Source: Calliopsis andreniformis (taxonomy: Eukaryota; Arthropoda; Insecta; Hymenoptera; Andrenidae). Taken from it: a stretch of 64,000 bases of DNA. Position 1 is the first letter of the stretch; the number at the start of each line of letters is the position of its first letter. Below the pieces are notes generated by a model, which did not search any database, was not told the origin of the DNA, and saw nothing but the letters and a program-made list of their open reading frames with translations. Shown in pieces: positions 12,741 through 25,070 of this stretch. The stretch covers positions 310,001 to 374,000 of the forward strand of contig NW_027480438.1 of NCBI RefSeq assembly GCF_051401765.1. The letters are read 5' to 3'. The position numbers and the translations under genes are program-made.

Positions 12741-15430
12741 CATCAATCCTCAATTCTCACTTCTCAATAGAATATCCTCAATTCTCAGTTTTCAATACTC
12801 AATCCTCAATCTTCAATCTTCAAGTCTCCATCCACAAACATCAATTCTCATCACTCAACACTCAACACTCAATCCTCAATCCTCAATCCTCAATCTTCAA
12901 TCCTCAATCCTCAATCCTCAATCCTCAATCCTCAATCCTCAATCATCAATCCTCAATCTGCAAAACTCAATCCTCAATCCTCAATCCTCAATCCTCAATC
13001 CTCAATCATCAATCCTCAATCTTCAATACTCAATCCTCAAACGTCAACCCTCAATCTTCCATCCTCAATTCTCGATCCTCAATCCTCTGTCCTCAGGCCT
13101 CAAACCTCAACCCTCAACCCTCAGCCCTCATCCTCAATCCTCAATCCTGAATCCTCAATCCTCAACCTTCAATCCTCAATACTCAATCTTCAATCCTCAA
13201 CCCTCAATCCTCAATCCTCAACCCTCAGCCCTCATCCTCAATCCTCAACCTTCAATCCTCAATACTCAATCTTCAATCCTCAACCCTCAATCCTCAATCC
13301 TCAACCCTCAGCCCTCATCCTCAATCCTCAATCCTGAATCCTCAATCCTCAATCTTCAATCCTCAATACTCAGCCTTCAATCCACCATCCTCGATCCTCT
13401 ATCCTCAAGCGTCAATCCTCAATCCTCAATCCTCAACCCTCAGCCCTCATCCTCCATCCTCAATCCTCAATCCTCAAACCTCAACCTTCAATCCTCAATA
13501 CTCAATCTTTGATCCTCAATCCTCAACCCTCAATCCTCAATCCTCAATCCTCAATCCTCAATCCTCAATATTCAATACACAACCCTCAAACATCAATCCT
13601 CAATACTCAATCATCAATCCTCAATTCTCAATACTCAATAGAATATCCTGAATTCTCTGTTTTCAATACTCAATCGTCAATCTTCAATCTTCAAGTCTCC
13701 ATCCACAAACATAAATTCTCATCACTCAACCCTCACCTCTCAGTCCTCAATCTTCAATCCTCAATCCTCAATCCTCAATCGTCAATCGTCAATCCTCAAT
13801 CCCCAATCCTCAATCTTCAATTCTCAATCCTCAATCCTCAAGCCTCAATACTCAATCCTCAATCCTCAATCCTCAATCCTCAATCCTCAATCATCAATCC
13901 TCAATCTTCAATACTCAGTCCTCAATCCTCAATCCTCAATACTCAACCATCAATCCTCAAATCTCAATACTCAATAGAATATCCAGAATACTCAGGATTC
14001 AATACTCAAACCTCAATCCTCAACCCTCAGCCGTCATCCTCCATCCTCAATCCTCAATCCTAAATCCTCAATCCTCAGTCATGAATCCTCAATCTTCAAT
14101 ACTCAATCGTCAATCTTCAATCCTCAATCCTCAATCCTCGATCCTCAATCCTCAATCCTCAATCATCAATCCTCAATCTCCAACACTCAATCCACAATCC
14201 TCAATCCTCAATCCTCATTCCTCAAAACTCCATCCTCAACCCTCAGGCCTCATCCTTAATTCTCAATTCTCAATCCTCAATCCTCAATCCTCAATCTTCA
14301 ATCCTCAATAATCAATCTCGTATCCTAGATCCTCAATCCCCAATACTCTATCCTTAGTCCTCAATATTCAATCCTCTATCCCCAGTCCACAATCTTCAAT
14401 CCCCAAAGCTCAATAATCAATCCTCAACCCTCAGTCCTCAATCCCCAATCCTCAGTCCTCAATCCTCAATCCTCAATACTCAAACCTCAATCCTCAACCG
14501 TCAGTCCTCGTCCTCAATCCTCAAACCTCAATCCTCAATCCTCAACCATCAATCCTCAATTCTCAATTCTCAATAGAATATCCTGAATTCTCAGTTTTCA
14601 ATACTCAATCCTCAATCTTCAATCTTCAAGTCTCCATCCACAAACATCAATTCACATCACTCAACCCTAAACACTTAATCCTCAATCCTCAATCCTCAAT
14701 CTTCAATCCTCAATCCTCAATCCTCAATCCTCAATCCTCAATCCTCAATCATCAATCCTCAATCTGCAAAACTCAATCCTCAATCCTCAATCCTCAATCC
14801 TCAGTCCTCAATCATCAATCCTCAATCTTCAATACTCAATCCTCAATCCTCAATCCTCAATACTCAATACTCAATACTCAATAGAATATCCTGAATACTC
14901 AGGATTCAATACTCAAACCTCAATCCTCAACCCTCAGCCGTCATCCTCCATCCTCAATCCTCAATCCTAAATCCTCAATCCTCAGTCATCAATCCTCAAT
15001 CTTCAATACTCAATCCTCAATCTTCAATCCTCAATCCTCAATCCTCGATCCTCAATCCTCAATCCTCAATCATCAATCCTCAATCTCCAACACTCAATCC
15101 ACAATCCTCAATCCTCAATCCTCATTCCTCAAACCTCCATCCTCAACCCTCAGTCCTCATCCTCAATTCTCAATTCTCAATCCTCAATCCTCAATCCTCA
15201 ATCTTCAATCCTCAATAATCAATCTCGTATCGTAGATCCTCAATCCCCAATACTCTATCCTTAATCCTCAATATTCAATCCTCTATCCCCAGTCCACAAT
15301 CTTCATTCCCCAAAGCTCAATAATCAATCCTCAACCCCCAGTCCTCAATCCCCAATCCTCAGTCCTCAATCCTCAATCCTCAATACTCAAACCTCAATCC
15401 CCAAACGTCAGTCCTCGTCCTCAATCCTCA
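12740..15430 (+). repeat. 2.7-kb block duplicated at 20127-22817
   Basis: Markers 12766, 13637, 13973, 14572 and 14880 recur at exactly +7,387 bp (20153, 21024, 21360, 21959, 22267), and so does the TCGTATCGTAG word. The block contains an 83-bp tandem duplication and an unusual ATCCAGAATACTC marker. It ends at about 15430/22817, where the left copy loses CAAACCT-CAATCCT. Part of the block, about 34.0-35.15 kb, is a third copy (offset 13,680 from 20.9 kb). Confidence 0.84.
13161..13326 (+). repeat. 83-bp tandem duplication (2 copies)
   Basis: The words CTCAACCTTC through CAGCCCT-CATCCT are repeated with a period of 83 bp (13161-13243 and 13244-13326). The period is 12 heptamers minus one, and the segment contains one 6-bp CATCCT word. 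The duplicate state is also present at 20548-20713. The homologous places at about 30.1 and 34.35 kb have a single copy. Confidence 0.8.
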
Positions 15431-18400
15431 ATCCTCAATCCTCAATACTCAATCCTCAATCATCAATCCTCAATCTTCAAAACTCAATACTCAATCCTCA
15501 ATTCTCAATCCTCAATACTCAACCATCAATCCTCAATTCTCAGTACTCAATAGAATATCGTGAATTCTCAGGATTCAATACTCAAACCCCAATCCTCAAC
15601 CCTCAGCCCTCATTCTCCAGTCTCAATACTCAATCCTCAATCCTCAACCTTCAATCCTCAATACTCAATCTTCAATCTTCAATCCTCAAACCTCATTCCT
15701 CAATCCTCATTCCTCAAACCTCCATCCTCAACCCTCAGTCCACATCCTCAATTCTCAATTCTCAATCCTCAAACCTCAATCCTCAGTCTTCAATCCTCAA
15801 TTATCAATCCTCAATCTCCAACACTCAATCCACAATCCTCAATCCTCAATCCTCATTCCTCAAACCTCCATCCTCAACCCTCAGTCCTCATCCTCAATTC
15901 TCAGTTCTCAATCCTCAATCCTCAATCCTCAATCTTCAATCCTCAATAATCAATCTCGTATCCTAGATCCTCAATCCCCAATACTCTATCCTTAATCCTC
16001 AATATTCAATCCTCTATCCCCAGTCCACAATCTTCAATCCCCAAAGCTCAATAATCAATCCTCAACCCTCAGTCCTCAATCCCCAATCCTCAGTCCTCAA
16101 TCCTCAATCCTCAATACTCAAACCTCAATCCTCAACCGTCAGTCCTCGTACTCAATCCTCAAACCTCAATCCTCAATCCTCAACCATCAATCCTCAATTC
16201 TCAATTCTCAATAGAATATCCTGAATTCTCAGTTTTCAATACTCAATCCTCAATCTTCAATCTTCAAGTCTCCATCCACAAACATCAATTCTCAGCACTC
16301 AACCCTAAACACTCAATCCTCAATCCTCAATCCTCAATCTTCAATCCTCAATCCTCAATCCTCAATCCTCAATCCTCAATCCTCAATCATCAATCCTCAA
16401 TCTGCAAAACTCAATCCTCAATCCTCAATCCTCAATCCTCAGTCCTCAATCATCAATCCTCAATCTTCAATACTCAATCCTCAATCCTCAATCCTCAATA
16501 CTCAATACTCAATACTCAATAGAATATCCTGAATTCTCAGTTTTCAATACTCAATCCTCAATCTTCAATCTTCATGTCTCCATCCACAAACATCAATTAT
16601 CATCACTCAACCCTCATCACTCAGTCCTCAATCTTCAATCCTCAATCCTCAATACTCAATCCTCAATCATCAATCCACAATCTTCAAAACTCAATCCTCA
16701 ATCCTCAATTCTCAATCCTCAATACTCAACCATCAATCCTCAATTCTCAATACTCAATAGAATATCGTGAATTCTCAGGATTCAATACTCAAACCCCAAT
16801 CCTCAACCCTCAGCCCTCATTCTCCAGCCTCAATACTCAATCCTCAATCCTCAACCTTCAATCCTCAATACTCAATCTTCAATCTTCAATCCTCAATCCT
16901 CATTCCTCAATCCTCATTCCTCAAACCTCCATCCTCAACCCTCAGTCCACATCCTCAATTCTCAATTCTCAATCCTCAAACCTCAATCCTCAGTCTTCAA
17001 TCCTCAATTATCAATCCTCAATCTCCAACACTCAATCCACAATCCTCAATCCTCAATCCTCATTCCTCAAACCTCCATCCTCAACCCTCTGTCCTCATCC
17101 TCAATTCTCAGTTCTCAATCCTCAATCCTCAATCCTCTATCTTCAATCCTCAATTGTCAATCTCGTATCCTAGATCCTCAATCCCCAATACTCTATCCTT
17201 AATCCTCAATATTCAATCCTCTATCCCCAGCCCACAATCTTCAATCCCCAAAGCTCAATAATCAATCCTCAACCCTCAGTCCTCAATCCTCAATCCTCAA
17301 TACTCAACCATCAATCCTCAAATCTCAATACTCAATAGAATATTCTGAATACTCAGGATTCAATACTCAAACCTCAATCCTCAACCCTCAGCCGTCATCC
17401 TCCATCCTCAATCCTCAATCCTAAATCCTCAATCCTCAGTCATCAATCCTCAATCTTCAATACACAATCCTCAATCTTCAATCCTCAATCCTCAATCCTC
17501 GATCCTCAATCCTCAATACTCAATCATCAATCCTCAATCTCCAACACTCAATCCACAATCCTCAATCCTCAATCCTCATTCCTCAAACCTCCATCCACAA
17601 CCCTCAGTCCTCATCCTCAATTCCGAATCCTCAGTCCTGAATGCTCAATCTTCATCCCTCAGTCCGCAACAATCAATTGTCAATCCTCAATCCTCAATAG
17701 AATATCCTCAATTTACAGTTTTCAATACTCAAACCCCAATCTTCAAACTTCAAATTTCAATCCACAGACATCAATTCTCATCACACAACCCTCAACACTC
17801 AGTCCTCAATCTTCAATCCGCAGTCCTCAATCCTCAATCCTAGATCCCCAATCCGCAATCCTCAATCCTTAATCCTCAATCTTCAATCCTCAATAACCAG
17901 TCCTCAATCTTCAATCCTCAATGCTCGATCTTCAATCCTCAATCCTCAGTCCTCAATCCTCAATCCTCAATCATCAATTCTCAATCCTCAACCGTCAGTC
18001 CTCGTCCTCAATCCTCAGCCCTCAATCCTCAATCCTCAAACCTCAATCCTCAACCGTCTGCCCTCGTCCTCAATCCTCAACCCTCAACCCTCAATCCTCA
18101 ATCATCAATACTCAATCTCCAATCCTCAATCCACAATCCTCAATCCTCAATATTCAACACACAACCCTCAACCATCAATCACCAATATTCAACCATCAAT
18201 CCTCAATTCTCAATACTCAATAGAATATCCTGAATTCTCATGGTTCACTGCTAAATTCCCAATCTTCAATCTTCAAATCTCAATCCACAAACATCAATTC
18301 TCATCACTCAACCCTCAACACTCAGTCCTCAATCTTCAATCCTCAATCCTTAATCCTCAATCCTCAATCTTCAATCCTCCATACTCAATCTTCAATCCTC

Positions 18401-18610
18401 AATCCTCAATCATCAATCCTCGATCCTCAATCCTCAGTCATCAATCCTCAATCTTCAATACTCAATCCTCAATCCTCAGTCCTCAATCCTCAATCCTCAA
18501 TCCTCATTCCTCAAACCTCCATCCTCAGCCCTCAGTCCTCATTCCTCAACCCTCAGTCCTGATCCTCAATTCTCAATTCTCAATCATCAATACTCAATCT
18601 TCAATCCTCA
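15430..18610 (+). repeat. 3.2-kb block recurring at 38053-41233
   Basis: The offset is exactly 22,623 bp: markers 15549, 16210, 16518, 16756, 17334, 17696 and 18219 pair with 38172, 38833, 39141, 39379, 39957, 40319 and 40842. The match stops near 18610/41233, where the right copy goes into a type D marker with CCTCGTCCTCC. The ACAATCAATTGT dyad is kept in both copies. Confidence 0.83.
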
Positions 18611-20127
18611 ATCCACAATCCTCAATCCTCAATATTCAACACACAGCTCTCAACCATCAATCACCAATATTCAACCATCAATCCTCAATTCTCAATACTC
18701 AATAGAATATCCTGAATTCTCATGGTTCAATGCTAAATCCCCAATCTCAATCTTCAAATCTCAATCCACAAACATCAATTCTCATCACTGAACCCTCAAC
18801 ACTCTGTCCTCAATCTTCAATCCTCAATCCTTAATCCTCAATCCTCAATCTTCAATCCTCCATACTCAATCTTCAATCCTCAATCCTCAATCATCAATCC
18901 TCAATCCTCAATCCTCACTCTTCAATCCTCAATAATCAATCTCCTGTCCTAGATACTCAATCCCCAATGCTCTATCCTTAAACCTCAATATACAATCCTC
19001 TATCCCCAGTCCACAATATTCAATCCCCAAAACTCAATAATCAATCGCCAATCCTCAGTCCTCAATCCACAATCCTCAGACCTCAGTCCTCAATCCTCAA
19101 TACTCAAACCTCAATCCTCAACCGTCAGTCCTCGTCGTCAATCCTCAACCCTCAATCCTCAATCCTCAATCTTCAATCACCAATACTCAATCTTCAATCC
19201 TCAATCCTCAATCCTCAATCCTCAATCCTCAATCATCAATATTCAATACACAACCCTCAAACATCAATCCTCAAAACTCAATCATCAATACTCAATTCTC
19301 AATTCTCAATAGAATATCCTGAATTCTCAGTTTTCAATACTCAATCCTCAATCTTCAATCTTCAAGTCTCCATCTAACAAACATCAATTCTCATTACTAA
19401 ACCCACAACACTCAATCCTCAATCCTCAATCCTCAATCTTCAATCCTCAATCCTCAATCCTCTATCCTCAATCATCAATCCTCAATCTTCAATACTCAGT
19501 CCTCAATCCTCAATCCTCAATACTCAACCATCAATCCTCAAATCTCAATACTCAATAGAATATCCTGAATACTCAGGATTCAATACTCAAACCTCAATCC
19601 TCAATCCTCAGCCGTTATCCTCCATCCTCAATCCTCAATCCTAAAACCTCAATCCTCTGTCATCAATCCTCAATCTTCAATACTCAATCGTCAATCTTCA
19701 ATCCTCAATCCTCAATCCTCGATCCTCAATCCTCAATCCTCAATCATTAATCCTCAATCTCCAACACTCAATCCACAATCCTCAATCCTCAATCCTCATT
19801 CCTCAAACCTCCATCCTCAACCCTCGGTCCTCATCCTCAATTCTCAATTCTCAATCCTCAATCCTCAATCCTCAATCTTCAATCCTCAATAATCAATCTC
19901 GTATCCTAGATCCTCAATCCCCAGTACTCTATCCTTAATCCTCAATATTCAATCCTCTATCCCCAGTCCACAATCTTCAATCCCCAAAGCTCAATAATCA
20001 ATCCTCAACCCTCATTCTTCTATCCCCAATCCTCAGTCCTCAATCCTCAATCCTCAATACACAAACCTCAATCCTCAACCGTCAGTCCTCGTCCTCAATC
20101 CTCAAACCTCAATCCTCAATCCTCAAT
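15882..20127 (+). repeat. Second copy of the 3800-8045 block
   Basis: This is the partner at +12,082 bp. Its markers fall at 16518, 16756, 17334, 17696, 18219, 18701, 19308, 19554 and 20153, in exact register. Few substitutions are visible (for example AATAGTATAT at 6619 against AATAGAATAT at 18701). Its right edge is a sharp switch to sequence that matches 12.7 kb instead of 8.0 kb, which marks a recombination junction. Confidence 0.85.
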
Positions 20128-22817
20128 CATCAATCCTCAATTCTCACTTCTCAATAGAATATCCTCAATTCTCAGTTTTCAATACTCAATCCTCAATCTT
20201 CAATCTTCAAGTCTCCATCCACAAACATCAATTCTCATCACTCAACACTCAACACTCAATCCTCAATCCTCAATCCTCAATCTTCAATCCTCAATCCTCA
20301 ATCCTCAATCCTCAATCCTCAATCCTCAATCATCAATCCTCAATCTGCAAAACTCAATCCTCAATCCTCAATCCTCAATCCTCAATCCTCAATCATCAAT
20401 CCTCAATCTTCAATACTCAATCCTCAAACGTCAACCCTCAATCTTCCATCCTCAATTCTCGATCCTCAATCCTCTGTCCTCAGGCCTCAAACCTCAACCC
20501 TCAACCCTCAGCCCTCATCCTCAATCCTCAATCCTGAATCCTCAATCCTCAACCTTCAATCCTCAATACTCAATCTTCAATCCTCAACCCTCAATCCTCA
20601 ATCCTCAACCCTCAGCCCTCATCCTCAATCCTCAACCTTCAATCCTCAATACTCAATCTTCAATCCTCAACCCTCAATCCTCAATCCTCAACCCTCAGCC
20701 CTCATCCTCAATCCTCAATCCTGAATCCTCAATCCTCAATCTTCAATCCTCAATACTCAGCCTTCAATCCACCATCCTCGATCCTCTATCCTCAAGCGTC
20801 AATCCTCAATCCTCAATCCTCAACCCTCAGCCCTCATCCTCCATCCTCAATCCTCAATCCTCAAACCTCAACCTTCAATCCTCAATACTCAATCTTTGAT
20901 CCTCAATCCTCAACCCTCAATCCTCAATCCTCAATCCTCAATCCTCAATCCTCAATATTCAATACACAACCCTCAAACATCAATCCTCAATACTCAATCA
21001 TCAATCCTCAATTCTCAATACTCAATAGAATATCCTGAATTCTCTGTTTTCAATACTCAATCGTCAATCTTCAATCTTCAAGTCTCCATCCACAAACATA
21101 AATTCTCATCACTCAACCCTCACCTCTCAGTCCTCAATCTTCAATCCTCAATCCTCAATCCTCAATCGTCAATCGTCAATCCTCAATCCCCAATCCTCAA
21201 TCTTCAATTCTCAATCCTCAATCCTCAAGCCTCAATACTCAATCCTCAATCCTCAATCCTCAATCCTCAATCCTCAATCATCAATCCTCAATCTTCAATA
21301 CTCAGTCCTCAATCCTCAATCCTCAATACTCAACCATCAATCCTCAAATCTCAATACTCAATAGAATATCCAGAATACTCAGGATTCAATACTCAAACCT
21401 CAATCCTCAACCCTCAGCCGTCATCCTCCATCCTCAATCCTCAATCCTAAATCCTCAATCCTCAGTCATGAATCCTCAATCTTCAATACTCAATCGTCAA
21501 TCTTCAATCCTCAATCCTCAATCCTCGATCCTCAATCCTCAATCCTCAATCATCAATCCTCAATCTCCAACACTCAATCCACAATCCTCAATCCTCAATC
21601 CTCATTCCTCAAAACTCCATCCTCAACCCTCAGGCCTCATCCTTAATTCTCAATTCTCAATCCTCAATCCTCAATCCTCAATCTTCAATCCTCAATAATC
21701 AATCTCGTATCCTAGATCCTCAATCCCCAATACTCTATCCTTAGTCCTCAATATTCAATCCTCTATCCCCAGTCCACAATCTTCAATCCCCAAAGCTCAA
21801 TAATCAATCCTCAACCCTCAGTCCTCAATCCCCAATCCTCAGTCCTCAATCCTCAATCCTCAATACTCAAACCTCAATCCTCAACCGTCAGTCCTCGTCC
21901 TCAATCCTCAAACCTCAATCCTCAATCCTCAACCATCAATCCTCAATTCTCAATTCTCAATAGAATATCCTGAATTCTCAGTTTTCAATACTCAATCCTC
22001 AATCTTCAATCTTCAAGTCTCCATCCACAAACATCAATTCACATCACTCAACCCTAAACACTCAATCCTCAATCCTCAATCCTCAATCTTCAATCCTCAA
22101 TCCTCAATCCTCAATCCTCAATCCTCAATCCTCAATCATCAATCCTCAATCTGCAAAACTCAATCCTCAATCCTCAATCCTCAATCCTCAGTCCTCAATC
22201 ATAAATCCTCAATCTTCAATACTCAATCCTCAATCCTCAATCCTCAATACTCAATACTCAATACTCAATAGAATATCCTGAATACTCAGGATTCAATACT
22301 CAAACCTCAATCCTCAACCCTCAGCCGTCATCCTCCATCCTCAATCCTCAATCCTAAATCCTCAATCCTCAGTCATCAATCCTCAATCTTCAATACTCAA
22401 TCCTCAATCTTCAATCCTCAATCCTCAATCCTCGATCCTCAATCCTCAATCCTCAATCATCAATCCTCAATCTCCAACACTCAATCCACAATCCTCAATC
22501 CTCAATCCTCATTCCTCAAACCTCCATCCTCAACCCTCAGTCCTCATCCTCAATTCTCAATTCTCAATCCTCAATCCTCAATCCTCAATCTTCAATCCTC
22601 AATAATCAATCTCGTATCGTAGATCCTCAATCCCCAATACTCTATCCTTAATCCTCAATATTCAATCCTCTATCCCCAGTCCACAATCTTCATTCCCCAA
22701 AGCTCAATAATCAATCCTCAACCCCCAGTCCTCAATCCCCAATCCTCAGTCCTCAATCCTCAATCCTCAATACTCAAACCTCAATCCCCAAACGTCAGTC
22801 CTCGTCCTCAATCCTCA
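20127..22817 (+). repeat. Second copy of the 12740-15430 block
   Basis: This is the partner at +7,387 bp, almost free of differences by eye. It abuts the right edge of the 15882-20127 block with no intervening sequence. It shares the 83-bp micro-duplication (20548-20630 and 20631-20713) and the ATCCAGAATACTC marker at 21360, so it was copied after both arose. Confidence 0.84.
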
Positions 22818-23284
22818 AACCTCAATCCTCAATCCTCAATCATCAATCCTCAATTCTCACTTCTCAATAGAATATCCTGAATTCTCAGTTTTCAATACTC
22901 AATCCTCAATCTTCAGTCTTCAAGTCTCCATCCACAAACATCAATTCTCATCACTCAACCCTCAACACTCAATCCTCAATCCTCAATCCTCAATCTTCAG
23001 TCCTCAATCCTCAATCCTCAATCCTCCATCCTCAATCCTCAATCATCAATCCTCAATCTGCAAAACTCAATCCTCAATCCTCAATCCTCAATCCTCAATC
23101 CTCAATCATCAATCCTCAATCTTCAATACTCAATCCTCAAACGTCAACCCTCAATCCTCCATCCTCAATTCTCAATCCTCAATCCTCTGTCCTCAGGCCT
23201 CAAACCTCAACCCTCAACCCTCAGCCCTCATCCTCAATCCTCAATCCTGAATCCTCAATCCTCAACCTTCAATCCTCAATACTC

Positions 23285-25070
23285 AATCCTCAATCCTCAA
23301 TCCTCAATCTTCAATCCTCAATAATCAATCTCGTATCCTAGATCCTCAATCCCCAATACTCTATCCTTAATCCTCAATATTCAATCCTCTATCCCCAGTC
23401 CACAATCTTCAATCCCCAAAGCTCAATAATCAATCCTCAACCCTCAGTCCTCAATCCCCAATCCTCAGTCCTCAATCCTCAATCCTCAATACTCAAACCT
23501 CAATCCTCAACCGTCAGTCCTCGTCCTCAATCCTCAAACCTCAATCCTCAATCCTCAACCATCAATCCTCAATTCTCAATTCTCAATAGAATATCCTGAA
23601 TTCTCAGTTTTCAATTCTCAATCCTCAATCTTCAATCTTCAAGTCTCCATCCACAAACATCAATTCTCATCACTCAACCCTAAACACTCAATCCTCAATC
23701 CTCAATCATCAATCCTCAATCTTCAATACTCAATCCTCAATCCTCAATCCTCAATACTCAATACTCAATACTCAATAGAATATCCTGAATTCTCAGTTTT
23801 CAATACTCAATCCTCAATCTTCAATCTTCATGTCTCCATCCACAAACATCAATTATCATCACTCAACCCTCATCACTCAGTCCTCAATCTTCAATCCTCA
23901 ATCCTCAATACTCAATCCTCAATCATCAATCCTCAATCTTCAAAACTCAATCCTCAATCCTCAATTCTCAATCCTCAATACTCAACCATCAATCCTCAAT
24001 TCTCAATACTCAATAGAATATCGTGAATTCTCAGGATTCAATACTCAATCCCCAATCCTCAACCCTCAGCCCTCATTCTCCAGCCTCAATACTCAATCCT
24101 CAATCCTCAACCTTCAATCCTCAATACTCAATCTTCAATCTTCAATCCTCAAACCTCATTCCTCAATCCTCATTCCTCAAACCTCCATCCTCAACCCTCA
24201 GTCCACATCCTCAATTCTCAATTCTCAATCCTCAAACCTCAATCCTCAGTCTTCAATCCTCAATTATCAATCCTCAATCTCCAACACTCAATCCACAATC
24301 CTCAATCCTCAATCCTCATTCCTCAAACCTCCATCCTCAACCCTCAGTCCTCATCCTCAATTCTCAGTTCTCAATCCTCAATCCTCAATCCTCAATCTTC
24401 AATCCTCAATAATCAATCTCGTATCCTAGATCCTCAATCCCCAATACTCTATCCTTAATCCTCAATATTCAATCCTCTATCCCCAGTCCACAATCTTCAA
24501 TCCCCAAAGCTCAATAATCAATCCTCAAACCTCAGTCCTCAATCCCCAATCCTCAGTCCTCAATCCTCAATCCTCAATACTCAAACCTCAATCCTCAACC
24601 GTCAGTCCTCGTACTCAATCCTCAAACCTCAATCCTCAATCCTCAACCATCAATCCTCAATTCTCAATTCTCAATAGAATATCCTGAATTCTCAGTTTTC
24701 AATACTCAATCCTCAATCTTCAATCTTCAAGTCTCCATCCACAAACATCAATTCTCATCACTCAACCCTAAACACTCAATCCTCAATCCTCAATCCTCAA
24801 TCTTCAATCCTCAATCCTCAATCCTCAATCCTCAATCCTCAATCCTCAATCATCAATCCTCAATCTGCAAAACTCAATCCTCAATCCTCAATCCTCAATC
24901 CTCAGTCCTCAATCATCAATCCTCAATCTTCAATACTCAATCCTCAATCCTCAATCCTCAATACTCAATACTCAATACTCAATAGAATATCCTGAATTCT
25001 CAGTTTTCAATACTCAATCCTCAATCTTCAATCTTCATGTCTCCATCCACAAACATCAATTATCATCACT
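23285..25070 (+). repeat. 1.8-kb block duplicated at 37445-39230
   Basis: The offset is exactly 14,160 bp: markers 23585, 23774, 24012, 24673 and 24981 pair with 37745, 37934, 38172, 38833 and 39141. It includes a short 189-bp A-to-A interval (23585-23774) that is a deleted form of the usual 308-bp step. The right copy continues into the 3,034-bp tandem repeat, and the left copy turns into a C-type unit. Confidence 0.82.
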
